A DNA stretch of 58,318 nucleotides from Candidatus Woesearchaeota archaeon (GCA_021735165.1 JAIPHP010000006.1:1-58318); one strand, 5' to 3'; shown: positions 34,344 to 43,449, numbered from the stretch's first letter. Numbers and translations are program-made. The notes: a model not told the origin generated them from the sequence alone.

Positions 34344-34386
34344 GACCAACGAAAGTACAATACTATACAATTAGGAGGAACAAAAA

Positions 34387-34686
34387 ATGGAATATGTATA
34401 TGCAGCATTACTCCTGCACAAAGCAGGGCAAAAAGTTGATGAAGAATCAGTAAAGAAAGTACTAACAGCAGCAGGCGTTCAAGCAGATGATGGAAGAGTA
34501 AAATCACTAATAGCAGCACTAGATGGAGTGGACATAGAAGAAGCTATAAAATCAGCAGCAATAGCACCAGCACCAGCAGCAGCGCAAGCAGCAGCACCAG
34601 CAGCAGAAGAGAAGAAAGAAGAGAAGAAAGAAGAAAAGAAAGATGATGGAGCTGCAGCAGCAGGACTAGGCGCACTTTTCGGATAA
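34387..34686 (+). CDS. rpl12: Ribosomal stalk protein P1 (aL12)
   Basis: P1 dimers bind uL10 and recruit elongation factors. The N-terminal dimerisation domain ([20 protein letters not shown]), an Ala/Pro hinge, a Glu/Lys-rich segment and the terminal factor-binding peptide GLGALFG are all visible in 99 residues. It has a strong ribosome site (AGGAGG) and is followed by T-rich terminator sequence. Confidence 0.97.
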   Translation: MEYVYAALLLHKAGQKVDEESVKKVLTAAGVQADDGRVKSLIAALDGVDIEEAIKSAAIAPAPAAAQAAAPAAEEKKEEKKEEKKDDGAAAAGLGALFG

Positions 34687-34699
34687 GCTTAAAAAACAA

Positions 34700-34715
34700 T
34701 TTTTTTAATTTTTTT
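34700..34715 (+). terminator. T-rich terminator after the stalk operon
   Basis: Two runs of seven T separated by AA follow the P1 stop codon within 15 nt, without a stable hairpin. Confidence 0.6.
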
Positions 34716-34743
34716 AAACTAATTTTTCATCAGTGATACCAAC

Positions 34744-35676
34744 ATGTTACAAGAACAAGAAAAGGAAAAGCTCTTAGAGACACTAAAAAAAGCAAAAGAT
34801 GAAGTAAACAATCTAAAAAAGAGACTGAACGAGCTTAACAAAGAAAAAGAAAAATGGTTCTCAAAAAAAGCAGAAATAGGTACACAAATAAAAAGCAAAA
34901 TAAATCAAGTTAAAGACCTAAAACAAAAAAGAAATCAATTCTCAACAGAAGTAAAAACTCTAAAAGACAAAAGAAACCAACTAAACACAGCAATAAGCAC
35001 AAACATAAAAGACTTAGTTCACAAAGATGATAAAACTGATATAAAAAGAGACAAAAATAAAAGTTATGGATTCATAAAAAAACAAATAGAAAAAATAGAA
35101 TATAACATGGAAACAACTCCTATGAAGTATGCGCAAGAACAAAAACTGATGAAACAGCTAAAACAGCTAAGAAAAGAACTAGAAACGTTAGCACCAATAA
35201 GAGAGGCAACAAAAGAAATAAAAGAAAAAAGCAAAGAAACAGACAAACTCAAAAAAGAAGCAAATAAACTGCACAAAGATATGCAAGAAAAAGCACAATT
35301 AAGCCAACAATATCACGAAGACCTAATAAAGCTATCAAAAGACATAGACGAACTAAAAGAAAAAGAAGAAGAAGCATTCAAACAATTCTCAGAACAAAAA
35401 GACGTATTTACAGAAGCAAACAAAGATTTAAAAGAAAAATTAAAAGCTGTAAATGAACTACAAAGCAAACTTCAAGAGCATAACATAGAATTCAAAGAAG
35501 AACGGCAAAGAAATGATAGACAAGAACTAAAGAAAAAAGCAGCAGAAGTAGAAGAAAAACTAGAAAAAAGAAAAAAACTAACAACAGAAGACCTACTAAT
35601 ACTGCAAAGAACAGGAAGCACAGGACAAAAAAAGAAGCCAAACAAAGAACAACAAAACGACACAGAAAACAAATAA
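34744..35676 (+). CDS. Archaeal coiled-coil protein (COG1340-like)
   Basis: The 310 residues are almost entirely coiled coil with heptad-like Leu/Lys/Glu pattern; a short central break has KSYGFIKKQIEKIEYNMETTPMKYAQEQKL, the conserved segment of the COG1340 family. A short polar C-terminus follows. The family is conserved in archaea, but its function is not established. It is downstream of the stalk operon terminator with its own weak TATA (TTTTTTAAAC). Confidence 0.8.
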   Translation: MLQEQEKEKLLETLKKAKDEVNNLKKRLNELNKEKEKWFSKKAEIGTQIKSKINQVKDLKQKRNQFSTEVKTLKDKRNQLNTAISTNIKDLVHKDDKTDIKRDKNKSYGFIKKQIEKIEYNMETTPMKYAQEQKLMKQLKQLRKELETLAPIREATKEIKEKSKETDKLKKEANKLHKDMQEKAQLSQQYHEDLIKLSKDIDELKEKEEEAFKQFSEQKDVFTEANKDLKEKLKAVNELQSKLQEHNIEFKEERQRNDRQELKKKAAEVEEKLEKRKKLTTEDLLILQRTGSTGQKKKPNKEQQNDTENK

Positions 35677-35846
35677 TTATTTCTTTATAAAATACTATAA
35701 CAAAAATTATTTCTAAAAACAAAAAATTGAACTTAAAACTAAAAAATACCTAAATGCTGACGATAAGAACACAAAAACTCCATAAACTCCTGTGAAAATT
35801 CACAAAAGACAAGTAAAAATATAAACAAAACACCACTTCTAAACAT

Positions 35847-36650
35847 ATGACTTTACACATAATAAGCTTAGGACTTGGAAATCTTAGAGATATAACAATA
35901 AATGGCATGAATGCAATAATGAAATCAAAACTAGTATTTCTAGAAAATTACACGGCAATAATGAACTGCACACAAAAAGAAATGGAAAACTTCTATCAAA
36001 AAAAAATAATCCTAGCCACAAGAGAACTAGTAGAAAAAGAATCAGACAAAATACTAAACCCTGCAAAAACAGAAAATATAGCATTCCTAGTAGTCGGTGA
36101 TGCTTTTGGAGCAACAACTCACGCTGATTTATTTTTAAGAGCAAAAGAAAAAAACATTCAAATAAAAATATATCATAACGCATCAATAATGAATGCAATA
36201 GGAGAAACAGGACTAGAACTATATAAATTAGGAAAAACAACAAGCGTAGTGTTTGACGACAACAACTGGCTGCCAGAAACTCCATACAATGTAATAAACG
36301 AAAACCTGAAAAGAGGACTACACACGCTCTGTTTACTAGATATAAAAGTAGCAGAACCAACTCCAGAAAATATAAGAAAAGAACTAGATAAGCCAGAACC
36401 TCCAAGGTTCATGACAATAAACAAAGCAATAAAAATACTAAAGAAGTTAGAAGAAAAAAAACAAAACAAAATAATCTCTGATGAAACTATTGGAATAGGA
36501 ATAGCAAGAATTGGCGCAGAAGATCAAATAATAAAAACAGCAACGCTAAAAGAACTAGAACAAACAAACTTCGGAAAAGAAATGCATTCTCTAATAATTC
36601 CAGGAAAACTTCACGAAATAGAAGAACAAATGATAAACCAACACAAATAA
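35847..36650 (+). CDS. dph5: Diphthine synthase
   Basis: Dph5 methylates the aminocarboxypropyl histidine of elongation factor aEF2 using SAM during diphthamide synthesis. Motifs of the class III methyltransferase fold are visible: HIISLGLGNLRDIT at the start, VVGDAFGATTHADLFL, the NASIMNAIGETGLELYKLG segment and the C-terminal IGIARIGAEDQ. The 267 residues are full length. A TATA-like AAAATATAAAC about 30 nt upstream suggests a short or absent leader. Dph2 and Dph6 are not in the window. Confidence 0.94.
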   Translation: MTLHIISLGLGNLRDITINGMNAIMKSKLVFLENYTAIMNCTQKEMENFYQKKIILATRELVEKESDKILNPAKTENIAFLVVGDAFGATTHADLFLRAKEKNIQIKIYHNASIMNAIGETGLELYKLGKTTSVVFDDNNWLPETPYNVINENLKRGLHTLCLLDIKVAEPTPENIRKELDKPEPPRFMTINKAIKILKKLEEKKQNKIISDETIGIGIARIGAEDQIIKTATLKELEQTNFGKEMHSLIIPGKLHEIEEQMINQHK

Positions 36651-36710
36651 GAAAAACTGGCGCTTAAAAATAATAAACATTATTATCAACGTATAAAATT
36701 ATCAAAAAAA

Positions 36711-37571
36711 TCAAAAACCATAACGCCTAGATCTAATATTTTTTTCTTCACGAATAAAATTCCTAATCAACTCAATCGTTGATTGCCTAGATGGCTGGCT
36801 CAAAGAAACAACTCCTAAACCAACAGGATTCAAAAATTTATTCGAATAATCTACACGAACAGGATCTTCGAAATAATTATTAAAATGGTCTCCCCCAACC
36901 AAATTAACTGAAGATTCATTAGTATCAATAGCTCTAAGATAAAAAACAGGACTAATTAAAACAGGTTTCCTGGCTACGTTGCTCAAACGAATATTTTTAT
37001 TTTTCTTTCTTTCAACAGCATAAGCAACAGGTGCTCCCCCCCTATACGCATCATCATTAAAAAAAGAAGTATCATTAACTTGATACAAAGCAACATGCTT
37101 ACTATCAAAAGAAACATGAAATAGTCTTCGAAGAAATACATCTTCTTTCTTTTTAGAGTCAACAGAATAACAATTCAAAATATGGGGTAAATCGTTCAAA
37201 GCAAGAACATTTTCGTCAAAACCAACATATATTTTTTCAAAAAAACCGAGCTTTTTAGCAGTCACATTCTCAACAGATTTAATCATGTGTTTAGAATAAA
37301 AATCGATATTTTTTTTCAAATCAGAATCAACAAACGCATCCAATGATAAACAACCAGCATCTTCTCCCAAATAAGTTCTAACAACAATATCTTCCGAATT
37401 AAGATCTCTTGAATCAGGAAATAATTCAAAAGAATGATTCATCATATAATTTAAAAAATTAGGTTTATCTTTTAAAAATAAATGTTCTACATTACGTTTA
37501 CGCGAACTATCCTTGCCAATATCAACACCAAAATAATTATCAACACTTTTTTTCAATACGATAATGTTCAT
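36711..37571 (-). CDS. Hypothetical protein, 286 aa
   Basis: No family is recognised. The protein is soluble, begins MNIIVLKKSVDNYFGVDIGK and contains polar segments with scattered aromatic residues; the C-terminal part includes NPVGLGVVSLSQPSRQSTIE and a basic end. An upstream in-frame hydrophobic stretch is open to 37832, but a TATA box (ATATTTATAAAG) lies about 25-35 nt before the ATG at 37571, and the longer frame would overlap secF on the other strand, so I use 37571. Confidence 0.65.
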   Translation of the reverse strand: MNIIVLKKSVDNYFGVDIGKDSSRKRNVEHLFLKDKPNFLNYMMNHSFELFPDSRDLNSEDIVVRTYLGEDAGCLSLDAFVDSDLKKNIDFYSKHMIKSVENVTAKKLGFFEKIYVGFDENVLALNDLPHILNCYSVDSKKKEDVFLRRLFHVSFDSKHVALYQVNDTSFFNDDAYRGGAPVAYAVERKKNKNIRLSNVARKPVLISPVFYLRAIDTNESSVNLVGGDHFNNYFEDPVRVDYSNKFLNPVGLGVVSLSQPSRQSTIELIRNFIREEKNIRSRRYGF

Positions 37572-37676
37572 GCACAAAAGCAAATTCCAACTCTTTATAA
37601 ATATTTTGCTACTAAACAATAGTGTTTTGAGGGTGTGGTTATTACAACGCAGCGCGCTATAAGAAGATACCGATAT

Positions 37677-37687
37677 CCTTATAAATA
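37677..37687 (+). promoter_or_regulatory. TATA box of secF-secD
   Basis: CCTTATAAATA lies about 39 nt before the GTG start of secF; a GAGGAG ribosome site lies between. Confidence 0.65.
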
Positions 37688-37720
37688 AAACCTCTATCCA
37701 AAACAAAAGAGGAGATCTTA

Positions 37721-38719
37721 GTGAACCGAAGAGAAAAAAGACAAAAAAGATTCCTAAAAAAACAACCAAAAATTGTGGATGTACAAACAGAAACGAAAAA
37801 AATAGAGAAAGAAAAAGATACATCAAACTCATTTTACTACAAACACTACAAAAAACTTCTAATAATACCTTTTGTAATGCTACTATTTGGAATAATGATT
37901 ATAGGAATAAATATAGCAACAACAGGAGATTTCATAACTAAAGGAATAAGTTTTACAGGAGGAACAGAACTAATAATAACAAAACAAGGACTAAACGCAA
38001 AAACAATTGAACAAAAACTACAACAGGAATTTCCATTAAATGACGTAATAGTAAGAGAAACGACAAGCTTTGGACAAATAACAGGAATAACAATAGAATC
38101 AAACATAATACAAGAAAACCAAGAACAAGTAAAAAAATTCACCAACAAAGTAAAAGAACTTACAAATCCATCACAAGGAGAACTAACAGAAAACATCCTG
38201 GGCGCAAAAATGGGAGAATCTTTCTTCCAACAACTAATGGTTGGCATATTAATAGCACTGCTCTTTATGGGCATAGTCGTTTTTCTATACTTCAGAACAA
38301 TAATACCAAGCGCAGCAGTAATACTTGCAGCAATATCAGACATAATTGTAACAATAGCAATAACAGACTTATTTGGTATGAAAATAGGCGTAGCAGGAAT
38401 AACAGCGCTACTGATGCTAATAGGATATTCAGTAGACACAGACATACTACTAAGCTCCAGAGTACTAAAAAATAAAGAAGGAACTGTCTACAAAAGAACA
38501 ATAGATTCAATGAAAACTGGAATTACCATGACTGTAACAACAATGGCCGCTATAATAGTGACCTTAATAATGGCTCATTTAAATTCAATAGGAGAACTAA
38601 CTGAAATAATGACAATCATATTAATAGGTCTGTTAGTAGACCTAATAAATACTTGGTTACAAAACGCAAGCATACTAAGATGGTATATGGAAAGGAAAGA
38701 AAAAAATGAACAAAATTAA
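37721..38719 (+). CDS. secF: Protein-export membrane protein SecF
   Basis: SecF works with SecD to use the ion gradient for late steps of protein export. One N-terminal membrane segment (about 46-67), an outer domain with GISFTGGTELIITKQG, then five segments from about 170 with SIGELTEIMTIILIGLLVDLINTWLQN and the family motif GYSVDTDILLSSRVLK. The start codon is GTG with AGGAGATCTTA before it. The 3' end overlaps secD by 14 nt. Order secF-secD is typical of archaea. Confidence 0.95.
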   Translation: MNRREKRQKRFLKKQPKIVDVQTETKKIEKEKDTSNSFYYKHYKKLLIIPFVMLLFGIMIIGINIATTGDFITKGISFTGGTELIITKQGLNAKTIEQKLQQEFPLNDVIVRETTSFGQITGITIESNIIQENQEQVKKFTNKVKELTNPSQGELTENILGAKMGESFFQQLMVGILIALLFMGIVVFLYFRTIIPSAAVILAAISDIIVTIAITDLFGMKIGVAGITALLMLIGYSVDTDILLSSRVLKNKEGTVYKRTIDSMKTGITMTVTTMAAIIVTLIMAHLNSIGELTEIMTIILIGLLVDLINTWLQNASILRWYMERKEKNEQN

Positions 38720-40433
38720 AAAAATATTCACAAACAAAAGAATACTAATACTACTCGCGTTCCTAATAATATCAGTAATACTAATACAACCAGGATTCTC
38801 AGAACAAGGTGTAGCAATAAGAAGCGTGCAAAAAGACAGCGCGGCAGCACAAGCATTCCCAACACCAATATTGAGCCCGCCGCAAACAACAAAACCTATG
38901 GGTCGAGAAGTAATACTAAGTGTAAACGACCAACCAATAAACACAATAAAAGAATACTACGATTCAATAGAACAATTTCAAATAAACGACACATTCACAA
39001 TAAAAACAAACAAAAAAACATATTTCATAACAATAAACCCCCTAATTAATTTAACACTAACAAACGAAACAGAAACAACACTAATAAACAGAACAACTGT
39101 AAACGAAACTACAAACGAAACAATAACAGAAGAAATAGAAACAGAAAAACCAGTATATAAAGAAGAAATAATAGGAAAACAAGATATAGGAATAACAGTA
39201 TACGACCGTCCGACTAGTAACGTAAAAAAAGGTCTAGACTTAGAAGGGGGAACCAGAGTACTACTAAAACCACAAGAAGAAATAAATGATGAAGACATGG
39301 ACATAATAGTAGAAAATATAAAACAAAGACTAAACGTTTTTGGAGTCAGCGATATAACTGTAAGGCCGACAAGAGATTTCTTTGGAAACCAATTCATATC
39401 TGTAGAAATAGCAGGAACAAACGAGGATCAAATAAAAGAGCTATTAACACAACAAGGAGAATTCCAAGCAAAAATAGGACAAATAACAGTATTTGAAGGC
39501 GGAAATAAAGACATACTAAATGTGTGCAGAACGAGTCAATGCTCATTCATAGATCCAATAAATACCTGTCAACAAACAACAGACGGAACGTACTTCTGCG
39601 GATTTTGGTTCCAAATAACACTAAGTCAAATAGCAGCAGAAAGGCAAGCAGATGCAACAAGAGATCTAGGAATAATTCCAAGTTCCTCTGGACAAAATTA
39701 CCTAACAGAAAATCTGTCATTAATATTAGATGGAGAAAAAGTAGATGAACTAAGCATAAGCTCCGGACTAAAAGGGCTAGCAACAACTCAAATAAGAATA
39801 TCAGGTTCAGGACAAGGAACTTCACAAAAAAGTGCGAGCGAAAATGCAAAAGAAGAAATGAAAAGACTCCAAACATTACTCATAACAGGATCTTTACCTG
39901 TAAAACTAGAAATAGCAAATGTAAATACCGTAAGCGCGATATTAGGAAAAGACTTTACAAAAACCGCTATGAATACAGGACTACTAGCAATACTGGCAGT
40001 AATAATAGTTGTAGCAATAAGATACAGAGAACCAAGAATAAGCATACCTATGGCAATAACGATGCTATCAGAAGTAATAATTTTGCTAGGATTTGCAGCA
40101 TTTATAGGTTGGAATATAGACATAGTAGCAATAGCTGCAATAATAATTGCTGTAGGAAGCGGAGTAGATGATCAAATAGTTATAACGGACGAAACACTAG
40201 GAAGAAGAAAAAACAAAGACGAAACAATAGATTGGAAAGCTAGAATGAAACGAGCATTCTTCATAATAATGGCAGCATACTTTACACTCGTAGTAGCAAT
40301 GATCCCTCTTATGTTTGCAGGTGCAGGACTTTTGATGGGATTCGCAATAACAACCATAGCCGGAGTAACAATAGGTGTTCTAATAACAAGGCCTGCATTT
40401 GCAGCAATACTTGAAATACTTCTTGAAAAATAA
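38706..40433 (+). CDS. secD: Protein-export membrane protein SecD
   Basis: SecD is the partner of SecF. One membrane segment (about 12-30), a long outer P1 domain (GLDLEGGTRVLLKP, NIKQRLNVFGVSDITVRPT) and five C-terminal segments (NTVSAILGKDFTKTAMNTGL, IIIAVGSGVDDQIVITDE) are seen in 575 residues. Before the P1 core there is a Thr/Asn-rich insert with several N-x-T sequons (about 110-140), similar in style to the secreted protein at the window start, which suggests N-glycosylation on the outer face. It overlaps secF by 14 nt. Confidence 0.95.
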   Translation: MNKIKKIFTNKRILILLAFLIISVILIQPGFSEQGVAIRSVQKDSAAAQAFPTPILSPPQTTKPMGREVILSVNDQPINTIKEYYDSIEQFQINDTFTIKTNKKTYFITINPLINLTLTNETETTLINRTTVNETTNETITEEIETEKPVYKEEIIGKQDIGITVYDRPTSNVKKGLDLEGGTRVLLKPQEEINDEDMDIIVENIKQRLNVFGVSDITVRPTRDFFGNQFISVEIAGTNEDQIKELLTQQGEFQAKIGQITVFEGGNKDILNVCRTSQCSFIDPINTCQQTTDGTYFCGFWFQITLSQIAAERQADATRDLGIIPSSSGQNYLTENLSLILDGEKVDELSISSGLKGLATTQIRISGSGQGTSQKSASENAKEEMKRLQTLLITGSLPVKLEIANVNTVSAILGKDFTKTAMNTGLLAILAVIIVVAIRYREPRISIPMAITMLSEVIILLGFAAFIGWNIDIVAIAAIIIAVGSGVDDQIVITDETLGRRKNKDETIDWKARMKRAFFIIMAAYFTLVVAMIPLMFAGAGLLMGFAITTIAGVTIGVLITRPAFAAILEILLEK

Positions 40434-40435
40434 AA

Positions 40436-40738
40436 ATGAATCCAGAACAACTATATGAAAAAGTAAAAAAAACAGTAGATGAAGCAAATAAAATAAGAGT
40501 ATCCCGAAACAAAAAAATAATAGAAAATTTGCAACTAAAAAAAGTAAACCAAAAAGAATTTCTAATAACAATAGATACGCCTGAGAGCAAACACATATTC
40601 ATAAAATATTTACCGCAATACACAGATCAAGAAAACATAACACACAAAGGAAAAATTATAGATATACAAAATAATATAAACACGAATGAAGAAAACCACG
40701 AAAAATATTTAATAATTCTAAAAGAATCACTTCTATAA
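40436..40738 (+). CDS. Hypothetical protein, 100 aa
   Basis: The start codon is 2 nt after the secD stop, so it is the third gene of the secF operon. The protein is soluble and Lys/Asn/Ile-rich with mixed helix and strand pattern (EKVKKTVDEANKIRVSRNKK, then FLITIDTPESKHIFIKYL). No family is recognised. Coupling to secDF is the only functional hint. Confidence 0.65.
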   Translation: MNPEQLYEKVKKTVDEANKIRVSRNKKIIENLQLKKVNQKEFLITIDTPESKHIFIKYLPQYTDQENITHKGKIIDIQNNINTNEENHEKYLIILKESLL

Positions 40739-40764
40739 AATAAATATTTTTAAAGAAGAACTCA

Positions 40765-40776
40765 CTTTTATAATAC
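40765..40776 (+). promoter_or_regulatory. TATA box of tRNA-Val
   Basis: CTTTTATAATAC lies about 11-22 nt before the mature 5' end of the tRNA, allowing for only a short trailer to be removed by RNase P, and also probably drives the ferritin-like gene behind it. Confidence 0.55.
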
Positions 40777-40786
40777 AAATATAACA

Positions 40787-40859
40787 GGGCTTGTGGTCTA
40801 GTGGCTATGACGTCCGCCTGACTCGCGGGAGATCCCCAGTTCGATTCTGGGCGAGCCCA
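40787..40859 (+). tRNA. tRNA-Val (GAC)
   Basis: The 73-nt cloverleaf has acceptor stem GGGCTTG/CGAGCCC, D stem GTC/GAC, anticodon stem TCCGC/GCGGG with loop CTGACTC (anticodon GAC), T arm CCCAG-TTCGATT-CTGGG and discriminator A; CCA is not encoded. Val identity fits A35, C36 and A73. The base after the anticodon is T, where archaeal tRNA-Val normally has a purine. There is no intron. Confidence 0.93.
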
Positions 40860-40887
40860 TAAAAAACCAAAACAAGAGGGGGCAAAA

Positions 40888-41163
40888 ATGGAAGAAAAAA
40901 CAACCAAATTAAGTGAAAAAACACAAAATACGCACAGAGCAATAGAATCACTACGAGAAGAAATAGAAGCAGTAGATTTCTACAATCAAAGAGCAGATGC
41001 ATGCACTGACGAAGAACTAAAAAAAATATTAATACACAACGCAGATGAAGAAAAAGAACACTTTGCAATGTTATTAGAATGGATTAGAAGACAAGATTCT
41101 CAACTAGAAAAAGAACTGAAAGAAACACTATTTAAAAACGGACCAATAACAGGGCAACACTAA
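40888..41163 (+). CDS. Encapsulated-ferritin-like (EncFtn) protein, 91 aa
   Basis: EncFtn proteins oxidise and pass on iron, usually inside encapsulin shells. The sequence REEIEAVDFYNQRADACTDE followed by HNADEEKEHFAMLLEWIRRQ has the family's metal residues: Glu in the first helix (about E27) and Glu55/His58 spaced ExxH in the second. The C-terminus (KETLFKNGPITGQH) lacks an obvious encapsulin-targeting peptide, and no encapsulin gene lies in the window. GAGGGGG is 7 nt before the ATG. The gene begins 28 nt after the tRNA with no TATA box between, so they are probably cotranscribed. Confidence 0.88.
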   Translation: MEEKTTKLSEKTQNTHRAIESLREEIEAVDFYNQRADACTDEELKKILIHNADEEKEHFAMLLEWIRRQDSQLEKELKETLFKNGPITGQH

Positions 41164-41190
41164 AAAACAAAAACGAATAAAACATCAAAA

Positions 41191-41787
41191 ATGAGAATAG
41201 GAATAGACATAGATGAAGTGCTAGCAGATCTAATACCTCAAGTACTAATATACTTCAACAAAAAAGAAAATACGAACCACGAAAAAGAAAACATAAAAAA
41301 ATTTGATTTATCACATTTGTGGAAAACAACAAAAAATGACACCATTCAAAAAATATATGAATTCTACCAAAGCAAAGAATTTGAACAAACAAAACCAGTA
41401 AAAGACAGCCAAAAAATAATAAAAAAATTAACAAAAAAACATGAACTATATGCAATAACAGCAAGACCTGAATTAACAAAAGAAAAAACAGTTAATTGGA
41501 TAAAAAAACATCATCCAAACATGTTCAAAGAAATACACTTCTCAAATGATTTAGTTCAAACCACCAAAAAAAACAAAACACAAATATGTAAAAGCCTAAA
41601 AATACAAGTAATGATTGAAGACAATCTAAACTACGCAAAAAAAATAGCAAAAACAGGCACAAAAATACTGCTGTTGAACCAACCATGGAATCAAACAAAG
41701 AAATTACCAGAAAACATAGTTCGTGTCAAAAACTGGAAAGAAATAGAACAAAAATTAACGAAAATCACTACTGTTAAAACATCTTAA
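41191..41787 (+). CDS. HAD-family 5'-nucleotidase-like phosphatase
   Basis: The N-terminal DIDEVLAD has both HAD motif I aspartates (D6, D8), followed by AITARPE (motif II) and VMIEDNLNYA (motif IV). This pattern matches the 5'(3')-deoxyribonucleotidase (NT5C) branch, which removes phosphate from nucleotides, though other small phosphates are possible. At 198 residues it is full length. It lies 27 nt downstream of the ferritin-like gene on the same strand. Confidence 0.85.
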   Translation: MRIGIDIDEVLADLIPQVLIYFNKKENTNHEKENIKKFDLSHLWKTTKNDTIQKIYEFYQSKEFEQTKPVKDSQKIIKKLTKKHELYAITARPELTKEKTVNWIKKHHPNMFKEIHFSNDLVQTTKKNKTQICKSLKIQVMIEDNLNYAKKIAKTGTKILLLNQPWNQTKKLPENIVRVKNWKEIEQKLTKITTVKTS

Positions 41788-41842
41788 ACTAAAAAAACAT
41801 CAACAACATAAATACAAATGCAATTTCAAATGAAACAACAAC

Positions 41843-41962
41843 TTAAAAATTTCTTTTTTGCTCTTCACACTCAATCTGATCAATTAAATCATCAAACAAC
41901 AAAGAACAATCTTTGCTGCTAACATCAACAAAAGATCCTCCTAAATAAACAAACGTTCTCAT
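41843..41962 (-). CDS. Small protein, 39 aa
   Basis: The frame MRTFVYLGGSFVDVSSKDCS continues through LLFDDLIDQIECEE to a short basic end. An excellent ribosome site, GAGGTGG, lies 6 nt before the ATG, which is the main reason to accept it. The peptide is acidic with two cysteines and an amphipathic helix; no family is recognised. It is on the same strand as, and downstream of, the DUF378 gene (99-nt gap). Confidence 0.55.
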   Translation of the reverse strand: MRTFVYLGGSFVDVSSKDCSLLFDDLIDQIECEEQKRNF

Positions 41963-42061
41963 AAAAAACCACCTCAATCTAAAAAGATGATACTCTTATT
42001 AAAACTAAATGAAATAAAAATATAGAAAACAAACACATAAAAAAAAGAAAAAATTAAGAAC

Positions 42062-42262
42062 CTATTTTTTCACTAAGAAATAAATAGTATACAAAGCTGA
42101 CAAACCAACCAAAATATATACTATGGTTCCTATAACTGGTGCCCAACTATTGAAAATAGCAGCTACTAAATCAAAATTAAACAAGCCAACAAGTAGCCAA
42201 TTTAAACCGCCAACTATCAACAAAATCAAAGCTATCCAATCTAACGTTGTTTTTTTAGCCAT
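42062..42262 (-). CDS. DUF378 membrane protein
   Basis: A 66-residue protein with two hydrophobic segments: LDWIALILLIVGGLNWLLVG and VIGTIVYILVGLSALYTIYF. The motif GGLNWLLVGLFNFDLV is the DUF378 (YuzA) signature. The function is unknown. A strong GGGGTGAT site precedes the ATG. It sits just downstream of the bactofilin-like gene on the same strand. Confidence 0.88.
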   Translation of the reverse strand: MAKKTTLDWIALILLIVGGLNWLLVGLFNFDLVAAIFNSWAPVIGTIVYILVGLSALYTIYFLVKK

Positions 42263-42327
42263 TTAATCACCCCTGACCTAAAATTGTGTTGTTGAATATT
42301 TAAATTTTATGGCAAAAAACAAAAAAA

Positions 42328-43449
42328 TCACTTCTTTTTCTTCCTACGCTTAGGTTTATCTTTGCCATAAAAATTTCTAATAAAAGAGCCAAAAGCCATA
42401 ATGCTCAAAATAACCCAAATCAAAACTCCTAAAATAGGAATTAAAATAACTACCATAAAAATGATGGAACCCAAAAACATCTTAACATATTTATAATCTT
42501 CAGAAGTAAATAATCTAATAAGTAAACCTCCAAGATACCAAGCACCAACAACACCACTTAATAAAAACAAAATGCCGTAGACCGCAAATAAAATAAAACT
42601 AAGAGGTAAACCAACAACACTAAATAAAAGGGCGAATCCTACAACAGGGATTAAAATGATGCTTGCTAATCCAATCAAAAAAGAATAAAGAGGTCTTTGC
42701 ATCAAAGTAACATTTAATCTACTAGAAAAATCTCTAGAAACAAGTAAAAATACAACGCCTGTAACAAAAATGGTCACCAAAGTCAAAAACCACTCAAAAA
42801 TTCCGAAAGTATACTTACTAAAATCCGATAAAAATCCTTCATAAGTAAAATTATAAACATCTCCTTTGACAAGAGAATTATCAATAACAAGATTATCACT
42901 CAAATATACATCTCCCAAAAATAAAGAATTCTCATCAACACTCAAATAACGAGCATTAACATAAACATCATCACTAAAAACGCCATTAAGAACAACATTT
43001 TCTCCATCAATCTTTACAGAACCATCATAATTACCATTAAGATTAATTCGTAGAGCATTAATCCAAACTGTCCCTCCCACATCAGCGGACTCCTCAAAAA
43101 CAACAGATTCAGCAAAAGTTAAAACTTCCTTAAATACGGTGCCAGAGACAACTAAATCCCCACCTATAAATCTCAAATCTCCACCAATATTACCTATAAT
43201 TAAAGCATTCTCTGTCAAACCAACAAAATCATCATTAATTGTGCCATTTAAAAGAATATTTCCTGAAAGAGCATATAAATCACCTAAAACATCTTCCTGA
43301 ACAACTAAATCATCAGAAATAACATATAGATTATCTCTAAAAGAATCATTAACATTAAATGAAGACTCAACAACAAAATTATCTGCGCTTAAAGCAGAAA
43401 CACTATTCGCTAAAATCAGCATCAGTAATATAAACATTAATTTCTTCAT
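42328..43449 (-). CDS. Bactofilin-like membrane protein with signal peptide
   Basis: A cleavable-looking signal peptide (1-19) leads into a right-handed beta-helix-like region (about 25-205) of short repeats such as DDLVVQEDVLGDLYALSGNI, in the style of polymer-forming (bactofilin) proteins, then four C-terminal membrane segments and a basic tail (KPKRRKKKK). It may form an outer scaffold tethered to the membrane; that is inference. GGAGGGTGAT precedes the ATG. Confidence 0.78.
   Translation of the reverse strand: MKKLMFILLMLILANSVSALSADNFVVESSFNVNDSFRDNLYVISDDLVVQEDVLGDLYALSGNILLNGTINDDFVGLTENALIIGNIGGDLRFIGGDLVVSGTVFKEVLTFAESVVFEESADVGGTVWINALRINLNGNYDGSVKIDGENVVLNGVFSDDVYVNARYLSVDENSLFLGDVYLSDNLVIDNSLVKGDVYNFTYEGFLSDFSKYTFGIFEWFLTLVTIFVTGVVFLLVSRDFSSRLNVTLMQRPLYSFLIGLASIILIPVVGFALLFSVVGLPLSFILFAVYGILFLLSGVVGAWYLGGLLIRLFTSEDYKYVKMFLGSIIFMVVILIPILGVLIWVILSIMAFGSFIRNFYGKDKPKRRKKKK

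Noticed and set aside
36711-37832. Longer 373-codon form of the hypothetical protein with a hydrophobic N-terminus
   Set aside because: The first 87 codons contain the TATA box for the shorter form and overlap the secF start on the other strand, so the apparent signal peptide is an artefact.
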